Positions 9,933 to 20,873 of a DNA stretch of 64,000 nucleotides are shown here, one piece after another; positions within the stretch are counted from its first letter, which is position 1; every line of letters starts with the position of its first letter. Source of the stretch: Isoetes taiwanensis. Lineage: Eukaryota; Streptophyta; Lycopodiopsida; Isoetales; Isoetaceae. The translations under genes were made by a program, and so were the position numbers. The stretch lies in NCBI GenBank assembly GCA_021234155.1, contig JAJEKV010000028.1, positions 10,184,134-10,248,133 of the forward strand. The letters are read 5' to 3'. The notes below the pieces were generated by a model. That model made no database searches, had not been told where the DNA came from, and saw nothing but the letters and a program-made list of their open reading frames with translations.

Positions 9933-11600
9933 ATGCCACCCAAAAAGGTTCAGATTGATGATAAACAAGAGGCAGGGGCTGCTGGCATCACAGAGGAGAC
10001 GACCATTACTCAGATTAATGCTTCTCTTCCTCCTCCTTACCAGATAGAAGTCACTATGCCTGTACCAACTCCCACCTTTGATGGAGCAGGAAACCCTCAG
10101 GAGTTCTGGCAACAGCTTGAGGATTATTATGAAGAGTATGGTAAGAAAAAAGGTACTAGACAACAAGTTCTAAAGCTGGCATTGAAAAGAGAAGCAAAGG
10201 CTTGGTTGCTCTATCAAGAAAGCCTAGGAATAGCAGATTGGGAAGAATTGCAGCAGGCTTTCTTTGACAGGTTTGGTGGAGGTGTTACACAAGGTGGATT
10301 GCTGCAGGAGTTGCACACTATGCAAATTAGGAGAGGAGAGAACATACATTCTTATGTTGAGAGGTTTAACCTCTACCTTCTCAAGTGCAAACAGCATGAC
10401 GTAGAAACACCAAATTTCCATATGATACATGCCTTTGTAAATGGGTTGAAGCCGCAGCCTAAGCTGCACAGGAAAATGAGTAAAATACAAGCACTAGGGG
10501 GGATAAATTCTATACATGCAGCCTTCACAAAGGCCATAGAAGTGGCACGCATGATATATGCCATAGAAGAAGATGTAGAAGAACTTAGTGCAGACAAGGA
10601 AGTTGAACATTGTTATGCAGTCGGAAAGAGAACTAAGATAGAAGATGAAGTTAAGAACGAGGTAGCCAAAGTGACAAGCAAATTAGAGGCAAGCATGATG
10701 AGTCTCATGGAAGTGTCCAAACAATTGGCTGAAAGAATGCTGACACAACCACCTCCCTCGCAGCCAGCTGAGGCAAGTCTGAAACCATGCTCCTTTTGTG
10801 AGAGAACAGGGCACCCAGAGAGCATGTGCTGGTGGAGAGTTTGCCCCAAATGTAGTAAAAGAGGGCATTTTGGAAAAGAATGCCCGGTCTGTGATTTTTG
10901 CAAGGAAGTTGGACACAAGGAAGATAGATGTCGGATCAGGGAATACATAACAAAACAAGAGGCACAAAACATCAAAGGAAAGCAGCCTGAGAGCGGTGGT
11001 TCATATTTTATAGATGCAATCTCTGAAGCAGAGGAGGGAATTTTGGCAGTGCAGACTAGACATAAGCAGCAAATAGTGACAGATGAACATGGCAAGGTTA
11101 CTCACAGGAGTGTGGAACCAATCCACGTTCCTCCACCACCTAAGAACCGTGAACCAATTGTGACTCATCATAATGAGTTGGAGCTATTGCTAAAAAATTC
11201 AAAGGTGACAATGGATCTGGCAACATTATTAAGGGTAGCACCATCCTATAGAGACCAATTGCTGCGAGCATCTCTAGGAGAAAAGGAGCAGCTCGGAGAT
11301 CTTGCGAGTGCGCATTTGGTATTGCCAAGGGCTGATGACGATCCAGGAGTGTTGAAATGTTCAGCCGAGGTTGCAAATAAGCATCTAGCTCATGTAGTTG
11401 TGGATGAGGGGTCAGGGTTAAGCATAATGCCTTATCATGTGATGAAAAGACTTGGCCTGACCATTAACACATCGTCAAAATGCGTGCTTAAGACTTTTGC
11501 AAATGGCAGAATTAAGCCCCTGGGAATCATTTCAAATTGTGAAGTGAAGGTTGAAGGAATTGCAGCACACGTAGATTTTATAGTGGTGGCATTTGAGGGA
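9933..11600 (+). CDS. gag: Gag-protease polyprotein, copy 2 (open, 3' end cut by an insertion)
   Basis: The start is the ATG at 9933 (MPPKKVQIDDKQ); an open stretch upstream runs back into the LTR and has no other good start. About 556 codons are element sequence before the inserted LINE; the frame runs on to 11699 in foreign DNA. Residues about 60-190 are a retrotransposon gag (capsid) domain. Residues about 286-334 hold three CX2CX4HX4C zinc knuckles (CSFC, CPKC, CDFC), expected to bind genomic RNA. From about residue 480 a retropepsin-like part begins; its active-site loop reads D-E-G-S-G, against D-G-G-S-G in copy 1, so the protease is probably dead here. Confidence 0.9.
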
Positions 11601-12590
11601 AGGAAGGAAGGAAGGAAGGTACTTTTATCGTCCACGGAGACCAATCGGTCTATGGGACCCAATACAAAAACGCAGCAAGCGGATTACTGCCCGGATTAAA
11701 AAACCCCCGCCCCGAAGGGTTTTCGAGGGAAAAACCGTGGCAGCAATCAGCCTGCTGACAAACTGTGCTAATCATATAAAATGCAGAAACATCCCAATAT
11801 ATACAGTCATGCACCACCCCCGTAGTGCCTAGTCAGCGGACAGCCAGGCGGGGGCAAAGGTGACCTCGCAGGTCCAGTACCTCCTGGATGTATGACCCCA
11901 GGGCACGTACTGACGGTGTGTTCATCAGCAAATGCAAGGGCACGTCCGGCCGTACTAAGGGAGCGTATCTGGCCCGGATCTGACTGAACGCTGGGCAACT
12001 CTGGAAAGTGTGAGACTCATCCTCAATGGCACCCGTTTGACAGCACTGACAGAGCCTGTCCTGGCGGGGCTCCCCAATCCACCTGCCCGTCTCGATGCGA
12101 AGATGGTGGGCACCTGTGCGAATGGAGGCAATGAGTCTGCGCTTTTTCAGGGGCAGCTGGGAACGCAGGTAGAGCTGTGGGCCCCGGGCTAACACGGGGT
12201 TGATGTGCTCCTTGTAATGGGCCATTTTGACCTGCTCTAGAGCAATGGGGTCCCAGAGCTTGCCAAGGAAACAAGCATCTAGGTACTCCCGCAGGCTGTC
12301 ACGATCGGCCGCTGCGCCCAGCTGTACGCATCTGTGCTCCTGCACGTTCCATCTGGCGAACCACTGATCTCTCTTACCCCTCCAACAGGCCCTAAGCCGC
12401 TGCGGACTCATGGCCACAGTGTAAGCCAGGTGCGGGAGCCGAGCATCACCCATAGTAACCACTTTCTGAAAATAGACGATGTGTCTATCAAGGGCTGCCC
12501 GCTGAAGCGGCAAGAATCCAGTTTCCTGCAGCAGAATCTGATAGGGGACTGAAGGTTTCACCCCAAGTGCCCATGCCAAAAATGCCTTCT
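11601..12590 (-). mobile_element. Minus-strand LINE, 3' part, inserted in gypsy copy 2
   Basis: Compared with copy 1 (4850-4875), foreign DNA begins after GCATTTGAGGGA and ends before GAGAGGAAGAC at about 16152. On the minus strand this is the 3' half of a LINE: the C-terminal reading frame (11833-12590), a 3' UTR, and a (CCTT)n tail next to the target. The LINE continues at 15309-16152 beyond a younger LINE insertion. Base composition is clearly more GC-rich than the host element. Confidence 0.85.
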
Positions 12591-12600
12591 GCATGCTCAT
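11833..12600 (-). CDS. LINE ORF2 C-terminal region with CCHC-type finger
   Basis: 255 codons open on the minus strand. There is no RT core; it is the region after RT. A zinc-binding group C-Q-C-C ... H-T-F ... C (CQCCQTGAIEDESHTFQSC) near residue 190 is typical of LINE C-termini. The apparent first residues come from the younger insertion: reading from 15309 instead, the frame continues into EKAFLAWALGVKPS without a break, so the original protein was contiguous across the insertion. It is a remnant of a longer ORF2, not a complete gene. Confidence 0.75.
   Translation of the reverse strand: MSMQKAFLAWALGVKPSVPYQILLQETGFLPLQRAALDRHIVYFQKVVTMGDARLPHLAYTVAMSPQRLRACWRGKRDQWFARWNVQEHRCVQLGAAADRDSLREYLDACFLGKLWDPIALEQVKMAHYKEHINPVLARGPQLYLRSQLPLKKRRLIASIRTGAHHLRIETGRWIGEPRQDRLCQCCQTGAIEDESHTFQSCPAFSQIRARYAPLVRPDVPLHLLMNTPSVRALGSYIQEVLDLRGHLCPRLAVR
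12578..12590. repeat. Target-site duplication, left copy (AAAAATGCCTTCT)
   Basis: Thirteen bases repeated at 15296-15308. Between them lies the plus-strand LINE. The length is normal for LINE integration. Confidence 0.85.
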
Positions 12601-15295
12601 TTCTCAGGGTTTTTTGCGCAGCGCACTCTTCCCTATGAGCAGGAGATGCAGGAGCTTGTTTTGGGGGCTGTTAAGCCATCTATTTTGCCTCACCAACGTG
12701 AGAGCTTGGGCGAGAGCTCTCCGGAGAGGATTTAAGCGGAGGCATGTATGTGCATGGCCAAGGATAAATGTCCCGGCTGGATGGCATCCCCGTGGAGTTC
12801 TTTCGACTTATTGGGAGTGGGCTGGTGAGTCTGCATTACCCCAGTGTATCTTGAGTTGCTGCAGTCTTCTCACATGGATAGGATCTTGAATACCGCATGC
12901 ATTTCCTTGATTCCTAAGGTTAAGCAGCCTTCTACTATTAATGATTGGAGGCCTATATCCTTGTTGTCCTCTGTGTACAAGATTATTGCGAAAAGCCCCG
13001 CCGAAGTTGAAGCCTGTGTTGACTTCTTCCATTAGTAAGGTGCGATGCGGGTTTGTTCCCGGAGGAACATTTTGACTAATGTTGCCGCAGCTTATGAGGG
13101 CCTTTATTGGGCCAGGAGAACAAGTCAAGGCATTGCCTATCTTAAGCTTGACTTTGCCAAAGCTTATGATAGTGTCCGTTGGGAGTTCTTGTCTGCCATG
13201 ATGTTAGCGTTGGGCTGTGGTCCACGCTTCTGACGAAACGATCATGAAGTCGCATAGGTCAGCCGCGGGCTACGGTGGTGTGCGGGGTGAACCCTCCGCC
13301 TTTTTCTCCTTAGGCAGAGGGGTGCGTCAGGGGTGCCCTTTGGCACCATTTTTGTTTACGATTGTGGCGGAGGCACTGTCTCAGTTGTTTTTGGCTACAG
13401 TGGAGGAGGGGGTGGTGGATGGGCTTCGGATGCAGGATGGTAGTCAGCAGATTATTAACCAGTTCGCCGATGACACTTTTCTCTTCTTGGTGGCAGAAGA
13501 GAGGAATTTATGAATGTGAAGGGTTTGCTTTGGATACTTTCTCCTTGGCCTCGGGCATTCTTCTGAATTGGGGCAAATGCTCCGCATTATGGGCCCATCT
13601 GACTCCGCCTCCCCTTGTTTGGCTCTATTCCCTTGGAAGGTGCTTCCAGGTAATGTGTGTACTAAGGCATTGGGTATTCCCTTTGGAGGGATGTTTCCAT
13701 GGGGAGGGTGTGGGATGAGATTTTTTCGGGGGTTGCGTAAACACCTCAATTGGTGGAAGGGTAGCAAGTTGTCCATGGCGGTAGGATCACTATTGCCAAG
13801 TCAAGACTTTGTAGCACTCATGTGTATCTGACATCTGCGATGTGTTAGCTCCCGAGGGTAAGATCTGAGGCTTTGGATAAGATTGTTCGAAATTTTGTGT
13901 GGGGGCGGGATGATGAAGGGGCGGTTGTTAAAGTGGCTTGGTGGAAGTGTCTCCGCCGGGAGGATGGGGGCTTGGCCATTCTGGATTTGGCACTCGCATA
14001 GTAAGGTGTTGGTCTCTAAGTTTATTTGGAGCATTCTCGGGATGGAGCATCTTCTCCTCAGTGCGGCACTATTGTGGCAATCTCTTCGCCATTGTGTGGC
14101 ATTTGGAAAGTCGTCATGCATGTAGAGTTGCCACCGGCAATTTGTTGTATGGTCTCCGGCCTTTCCCACATGCATCCCCTTTTCTCCGCGGGGGTGTTGC
14201 GGGCTTGGGATCACGTCGTGTGCTCTTCCAGCTAGATTATGCCTCGGTTTATCACCACTCTTCTCCCTTTCTTGTGGGTTCCTCTACCCCTAGCATTACT
14301 TGCCCTTGGCTGCCACTGTGCATGCTTTCGGGCCTTGAGGCCGTTGGAGGCGAGCTCTTTGTGCTCACCTTGGAGGATTGGTATTGGGATGGTCAGCTAG
14401 CCGTGGGAGTTCTTTTCGAGCTCGCTTTTCTGAAGGCCGATGGCCAAGGGCTATCACGGGAACAAGTGGCGGGGAGTATTCCGCTACACATACCTATAGT
14501 CCCTCGGGGTGATGTGGTGGTGCGGGTTTGGAAGGTTCATCCGGATGTTGTATCTTCTTGTTTTGTGCGGTCTTGTTACGGGCGTTGGCTATTCATGACA
14601 CTCTGCCCCCTTGGGCAAGTGGTCTCTGCGGCTTCCAGGGTTCTCGATGGCTTCGGTTTGGGCGTGGACATGGAGCTCACTTCCCCATCGAAGGTTCGGG
14701 TGCTTATACGTGGCGGTGGTGGTGCACCGCTCGGGGAGGTGAATGTCCTTGTGAGTCGGTTTAGGCGGGTGTGAGCCCTCTTTGCCCTTGTTGTGGCCTT
14801 CATCGTGAGGCCGTGGAGCATTATGCGGTTTTATGCCCTCACTTGCGGGTTGCACAGGATTGGGTCGGGGGCTCGTTTGGTGAGATTGAATAGCCAACAA
14901 TTGCTTGCTTCATGTATATCCCGGTGCTTGGTCGCTCAAATGGCAGCAAGCCTTGCATCCGTCGTGGCTTGGTTGGTGTGGTTGATTTGGAAGCGGCGGG
15001 CGGTTGTGGATCTTTCGGGGGATTCAGCAGACTGCAGCCTCTCCGATTCCTCGACTTCGGTACAAGCTATTTCAAAGCTTTTGGTGTTCCCGGATTAGTA
15101 GAGCGGAAGTTTTCCATTTGGCGGGACTTCTTGGGTGTGGTAGATGGTGATGGCCAGTTTGTACAAAGATGGGAGTTGCGGTTGTTGTGGAGTGTCGAGG
15201 TATCACCGTCTCTTTGGGGCGGTTCTCCTTCCTCCTCACTTGCTTTGTAACATTACCATTCTTTTAATATATTGGTCACCGCGGTTCTTCTTCAA
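12591..15295 (+). mobile_element. Plus-strand L1-like LINE, 5'-truncated
   Basis: About 2.7 kb between 13-bp duplications, ending in a short A run (15294-15300). RT blocks appear in order: SLIPKVKQPS and RPISLLSSVYKI (12900-12990), GRNILTNVAAAYEGLYWARR (about 13065-13125), LDFAKAYDSVRWEFL (13147-13190), GRGVRQGCPLAPFLF (13313-13357) and the catalytic FADDT at about 13463-13477. A C-terminal zinc group LCPCC...HYAVLC lies near 14780-14840. Frames change several times. It is the same clade as the LINE at 1-1784. Confidence 0.87.
13045..13513 (+). pseudogene. LINE reverse transcriptase core, frameshifted
   Basis: Two overlapping open segments (13045-13233 and 13217-13513) carry the RT palm: LKLDFAKAYDSVRW with its catalytic Asp, RQGCPLAP, and the F-A-D-D catalytic pair. 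Unlike the older LINE half at 22220, where this motif reads Y-A-N-D, both catalytic aspartates are kept. A frameshift near 13230 breaks the protein. Confidence 0.8.
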
Positions 15296-15308
15296 AAAAA
15301 TGCCTTCT
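15296..15308. repeat. Target-site duplication, right copy
   Basis: AAAAATGCCTTCT, identical to 12578-12590; the first As merge with the LINE A tail. Confidence 0.85.
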
Positions 15309-16152
15309 CACTTTTGCTCCAAGTCATTCCAGTGTCAAAGAGACGGCCGGGCCCCAAACCTCGACCCGTCTGAAGGGCAGGGCTCGACCGATTAGAAATG
15401 ATGTGACCCGATGGCCCCAATCATATAGCTCTGCCTGGTGGATTGTTGTTCCGCATGGCATAAAGCGCTTTCCGGCTGGCTGTCACCCATAGCGGATAGA
15501 CGCCTCCCAATGGAGGCGAGGAGGGGAACTCCACCCCTAGGTACTTGTAGGTGGGCATGACGCCCACAGTCGTCCCCGATATGTGAGTGCGAGGGAGGCA
15601 TGGGGTGGCGTGAAGAGGATATGAGAACTACCCCGGTCTTGGCCGATTGACGCCACATGTCTCAGAGCCCCAAAAATGTGTCTAGGGCATCCGTGTGAGA
15701 CCGCATAGCTTCGGGTGTGGGCCAAAGAGGCCAACATCGCCCCGCATAGATGAGCCGGGCGGATGACCCGGTGCAAAAGTCGATGCCATCCCCCCATGCT
15801 CGCAGAAGCCGGGGCTCTAACCGACAATGTAGAGGCCAAAAGTGTTGGCGAGAGGGGGCAACCTGCCGACCCCGATACTACCGGTGAATGCTTGGCCCGG
15901 CCGGCCGATCCCCGCCAAAACAACTCTCATACAACCCAGATATGGCATTCTCGCACGTGCGGCGGGAGCCCCAGCTTGACGCCTTGATCTAGCCCACGCT
16001 TTTCCCGGGGGACCGTATCAAAAGCCTTTGCGAAGTCCACAAAGCAAAGATACAAGTCCAAAGATGATTCCTACTGCCTTCAATCGGTGCCAGCAGAAAG
16101 ATATGGTCAATCGCTGAGTGGCGGGTCGAAAAGCCCCGCCCGCGGTGGGGGC
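15309..16152 (-). mobile_element. Minus-strand LINE, RT part (5'-truncated)
   Basis: Continuation of the element at 11601-12590. On the minus strand it shows RT blocks FVDFAKAFDTVPR (around 16000-16045) and GCPLSPTL (around 15830-15860), and EVWGPA-like text near 15340-15370. Several frameshifts. It ends at the gypsy sequence GAGAGGAAGACTTG at about 16153, so it is 5'-truncated within RT. Confidence 0.82.
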
Positions 16153-17284
16153 GAGAGGAAGACTTGTACGATCTGTTATTGGGAAGGAAATGGATGAAAA
16201 CAGTCGATGCTAGACCCATTTGGAAAATGGGAACCTGCTCAATTTCCGATGGAACAAAAAGAGTTGAGATATTGGCGAAGGACATGCAAAGTGAAATCTG
16301 AGGGGACACACTAACTTTGTGGGTATGGAAGAAATACTGGAACCATATGGTCAAGGGGTCTATCATCTATCACTAATGTCTGAGGCTTATGGAAAAGAAA
16401 AGTGCAGTCATGAATTTCTACAAAAGAATGGTCTGCAATCACAATATCCAGTGACAATAGGCATTGAGAACACAATGGCTACAGAAATTAAACCGGTTAA
16501 GGGTCTCCTCTGGTTTGATGGCGGAGTATCTAAACTCGCTGGAGTGGCTGCAGTAGGGATGGTACTTAAGGATGGCAAAGGGAATGTGCTGCAAATTGGA
16601 AGCAAAACGGTACAAGGAATCACCTCAAACGCAGCCGAGTATGAGGCCCTAGTTATGGGGCTGATAGCAGCCAAGGAGCTTGGCATCACACATTTGTCAA
16701 TATATGGGGATTCAATGTTAGTATGCAAACAAGTGGAAGGTGAGTACCGAGTGAGACATCCTGATATGTTAGCGTATCATCAAAGAGCCCAGGTGCTTCT
16801 GCAAACTTTTGTAGATTGGAATATAAGCCATGTACCTAGAGGGCAGAACACGGATGCTGACCGTCTTTGCAAACAAGCATTGTTGAATCATTTGAGCGAA
16901 GGTGCTGCAGAAGAGGATGACATGGATGAACGGGAATTAGAACAAATGCACCCTATTTTGATAATTGACACCGGGGAAGAAGTAGATTTAAAAACGGTCC
17001 AAATAACCAAGAAGCAAGAGGTCAGGACTTTGAGCATTGGGATGAACACTACTGCCGAAGAAGAAGAGTCCCTCACAAGAATTTTTCAGCAGCATGCAGA
17101 TGTCTTTGCTTGGGATTATCCCGAATTGAAGGGAATACCTCCAGAGATTGGCGAATTCCATATTGAGCTAAAACATGGGAGTAAGCCTATCGTCCAAAGG
17201 CTTAGGAGAATTAACCCAGTATTGGAGCCGCTGATTAAGGTTGAGATTGACAAAATGTTGGAGGCAGGACTGATCAGGCATATT
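16153..17284 (+). pseudogene. pol: Gypsy pol copy 2, first part (protease end, aRNH, RT start)
   Basis: Resumes the element after the LINE insertion. The protease frame runs through LLLGRKWMK to a stop near 16300; the pol frame is open from about 16319 and contains the whole archaeal-type RNase H (FDGG, AEYEAL, GDSML, ADRLCKQA) plus the start of RT, up to LIRHI. It is nearly identical to copy 1. It is cut at 17284 by the insertion, where copy 1 continues with DNPEW. Confidence 0.88.
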
Positions 17285-18312
17285 CGCATCGATCCGAGAC
17301 ATCGGATCGCCATTCTAGAATGGGACGAGCATGCATGTCATGCATGCATGCGGGCGGCGCATGCCCGTTTTGGTTGGGAGTTCGCTATTTCAGGCGCGTT
17401 TCTGCATCCACGTCTCATCGGCGCTTCCTCTTCTCTCAGCAGTACCTTATTCTCTTTGAATTATTTCCAGGCAGGGGAGGGGCTTCTTCCTGTCTGGTTT
17501 AGCCAATTTGGCGTATCTTTCTTGCTATCCTTTACCGGCCTTTGGCCTCGTCCTGTGACCTTCGTCCTCGATCCTAGTTTGTAAGGAAGTTCTCTGGTAG
17601 TCGGGCGCTTTGTTGGTTTCTTGCGAGTCCCATTCTAGAATCGCATCGATCCGAGACATCGGATCGCCATTCTAGAATGGGACGAGCATGCATGTCATGC
17701 ATGCATGCGGGCGGCGCATGCCCGTTTTGGTTGGGAGTTCGCTATTTCAGGCGCGTTTCTGCATCCACGTCTCATCGGCGCTTCCTCTTCTCTCAGCAGT
17801 ACCTTATTCTCTTTGAACCCACCCTCCCCCCCTTCTTTGTTTATTAGTTCTGTTTATCATGTTTTTCCACCCGCTGGGTGATGCTTTTTTTCCACCCGCT
17901 GGGTGATGCTTTTCTCTGGTATGTTTTCTCGTTTGTTGTGTTGGTGATGTGCGTGCACAGTTGGCGGCGGCATCCGCTTCGACTTCTCCATGCGGGGTTT
18001 TTGGGAGCGATTCTATGCCTTTACGGCTTGTCTAAGCCCCTTTGTCAAGGCTTATCACTAGGGTTTTTCCTCGAAAACCCGAAAGGGCGGGGTTTTTTAA
18101 TCCCGGTGATAAGCTTTCGGCAGGTACATCAGCCACTCATCTATTAGCATTGTATTTTTTTGGGGTCCAAATGATATAATTGGATTTTCCCTTTATTTTT
18201 CGTGGGTAGTTCGCATGTGTGCGGCTACCCACTATCCACCATTGTAGAAATCTGCTGAGATGAATGAGAAGCCGGGCGCTTTGTTGGTTTCTTGCGAGTC
18301 CCATTCTAGAAT
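17285..18312. mobile_element. 1.03-kb insertion of two units with palindromic inverted ends
   Basis: Foreign DNA between GGCATATT and GATAATCC, which are adjacent in copy 1 (5985/5986). Each of two tandem units is bounded by a 15-bp inverted repeat, ATTCTAGAATGGGAC (17312-17326, 17669-17683) and GTCCCATTCTAGAAT (17627-17641, 18298-18312). A hairpin CGATCCGA-gaca-TCGGATCG precedes each left end (17290-17309 and again from 17647). The first about 175 bp and last about 40 bp of the units match; the middles differ. No coding sequence is recognised. It is best viewed as a non-autonomous DNA transposon-like or foldback element, with no clear target duplication. Confidence 0.65.
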
Positions 18313-20831
18313 GATAATCCAGAATGGGTGTCATGCATAGTTCCAGTGAGGAAGAAGAATAAAAGGTTAAGAATTTGCGTAGACTATCAAGAGTTGAATA
18401 AAGCAACCAAAAAAGAGTTCTATCCCTTACCATTTTTGGAGGAGGTACTGTATGCAGTAGCAGGAAGTGAAAAGTATTCATTTCTGGACGGTTTCTCAGG
18501 TTTTAACCAGATAGCGGTAAGGCAAGAAGATCAGCCTAAAACTTCTTTCATCACGCCATGGGGTACTTTTGCAATGGTTAAGATGCCGTTTGGTTTATGA
18601 ATGCACCGTCTATTTTTCAGAAAACAATGGATAAAGTATTTAAAACCATGCCTAGAGAAAAGTTCAGGGTGTTTTGGATGATTTGTGCCTTAGGGACATC
18701 AAGGGAGCAGCACGTTAAATTTGTGCATACTGTTTTGGAGCTTTGTCAAGCAGGGAATGTATGCCTAAACCCGAGGAAATGTGTGTTCAATGTAGATGCA
18801 GGGGTGCTCCTTGGTCACAAGGTGTCAATTAACGGAGTTCAGGCTGATCAAAACAAGGTGGACTTAATCAAAGCATTGCCAGCTCCGAGGAATCTCAAGG
18901 AGGTAAAGAAATTGGTGGGTATGATGAGCTTCTTAAGAATTCATGTGCCAAATTTTTCTCACATAGTGTCACCTATTACAAAACTAACTCGGGTGGGTGC
19001 TGTGTCAAAAGCTAAGAGTAAATACATGAAGGTTTCATGGGATGATGCATGTCAGAAAGCATTTGAGACAATAATGACCAATTTGAGCGTTGCAACCTTT
19101 CTGGAGAGGCCAGACTACATGAAACCCTTTGAAGCATACATAACTGTAACGGCAAGAGCTGTAGGGTTGGTCTTGATGCAAGATAAGAAACTCATTAAGT
19201 TTGCTGGGAAGCAATGGAGCGTTGCAGAAGCAAGATATCCTACAAGTGAGAAGTATGCGGCTGCTCTTATTTATCTCGTGGATAAACAAGGATATCTCTT
19301 CCTCCATCAGCATGTTTCCGTGTATATGAAGCACAACCCCATGAAATTTCTTATGGGCAAAGGCAGTAAGAAGGATAAATTGTACAGGTGGGCTGCTAAG
19401 TTGTCAATGTTTGATTTGAAAATTGAAGCATACAATAAACAAAAGAACCCTAGTGCCTATCTTCCATATGCGTTTTATAACCATGATTTGTGCCTTGAAG
19501 GAGACAATGAAGATGTGAACGAGAAAGAATATGTAGGTCAGTCGTGGGAAACCTTGTTCATTAAGTTTGAAGAATCATGGATGAAACCAATTGTAGACTA
19601 TCTACTATATCAGTTGGTGCCAAAGGATCTCACTAAGGAGAGTGCAAGAAGATTTAAGGAAAATTGCCTTAAATACGTGCTTGTTGGTGATGTGCTGTGC
19701 TATAAAGACAGGTCGGGCCTATATCTTAGATGTTTGGATGAAGTTGAACAAGGAATGGTCATAGAAGAATGTCATGCTGGAACATGTGGAGGTCACTACT
19801 CAAGTAAAGCGACGGTGAGGAAGATACTAAGGGGAGGATATTATTGGCCAACGATGCACAAAGACTGTTATAACAAAGTACTTAGATGCCATCGATTAAT
19901 CGGGTGCATGGAGCTAAGGTTTTGATTCCCCGGGCCACTTAACCCAATAGTGACTCGGGACCATTTCAAACTTGGGCATTGGATTATATTGGCAGAATAG
20001 ATCCACCGTCTTCTGGGCAACATCATTATATCCTGGTGGCCACCGATCTTTTCACCAAGTGGGTAGAAGCAGCAGCCCTCAGAGAAGCCACAGCTCAAAC
20101 AACAGCAAAATTCCTTTTGGAAAACATATGTAGCAGGTTTGGAGTACCATACAAATTGTTGACGGACAAGGGCAGTCATTTCATAAATGATGTGGTGCGT
20201 GCTTTGTGTAAGGCTATGAAAATCGACATACAAAGAGCTAGTTCTTACTACCCACAAGGCAACAAAGCGGTGAATCTAGTAACAAGGTGTTGAAGAATAT
20301 ATTAAAGAAGACTGTAAGTCCGCATAAACGTGATTGGCATGAGAAACTCCCGCGATGCACTTTGGGCATACTGATTTGACCACTAAACATAGCTCGGGCT
20401 TCACGCCGCTTGAGTTGACATATGGTGTGGAAGCTCATATGCCTATACACTTGGAGATTCCAAAGGTTTGCAAGTCATGTCGCGAGGTCATAGAAACGGA
20501 TAAAGAAGCATACCAACACAGGCTGGAAATGCTTCTTAAGTTAGATGAGACGAGAGCTGAGGCATTCAGTCATATGCTGATAAGCAAAAAAAAGATGCAG
20601 AATAACTTCAAGAAAAAGCATGGTCAGGCAAAAGGTTTCGAACCAGGTGATTTGGTGCTAAAGTGGGACAAAGCTCATGAAGATAAGGCGCCAAAATTTG
20701 CTGCGTTGTGGGAAGGACCTTATTTTGTGAAGGGAAAAGCTGGAATAAATTCATATGTGCTGACAGATGGCAACTTAAGGGAGCTGCCAAATCCAATCAA
20801 TGTGCTTCATCTCAAAAGATATTGGCCTTAA
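18313..20831 (+). pseudogene. pol: Gypsy pol copy 2, second part (RT, RNH, integrase), broken
   Basis: Matches copy 1 from DNPEW to LKRYWP. A one-base loss near 18594 shifts the frame (GLMN region). A deletion plus compensating insertion at about 18671-18690 replaces the catalytic FLDD with non-catalytic residues. The integrase zinc-finger CxxC region is altered at about 19889-19910, followed by several more breaks to 20490. The degenerate Ty3-type RNase H is open and the same as in copy 1. No function is expected, provided the sequence is right; many of the late breaks fall at CAG/CTG sites. Confidence 0.88.
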
Positions 20832-20873
20832 GGGGCTGAAGGGACCAGCCCAACCCTTTGTTTGGGCAAGAAA

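Noticed and set aside
12840-13128. Minus-strand frame opposite the plus-strand LINE RT
   Set aside because: Antisense shadow of RT blocks; no motif of its own.
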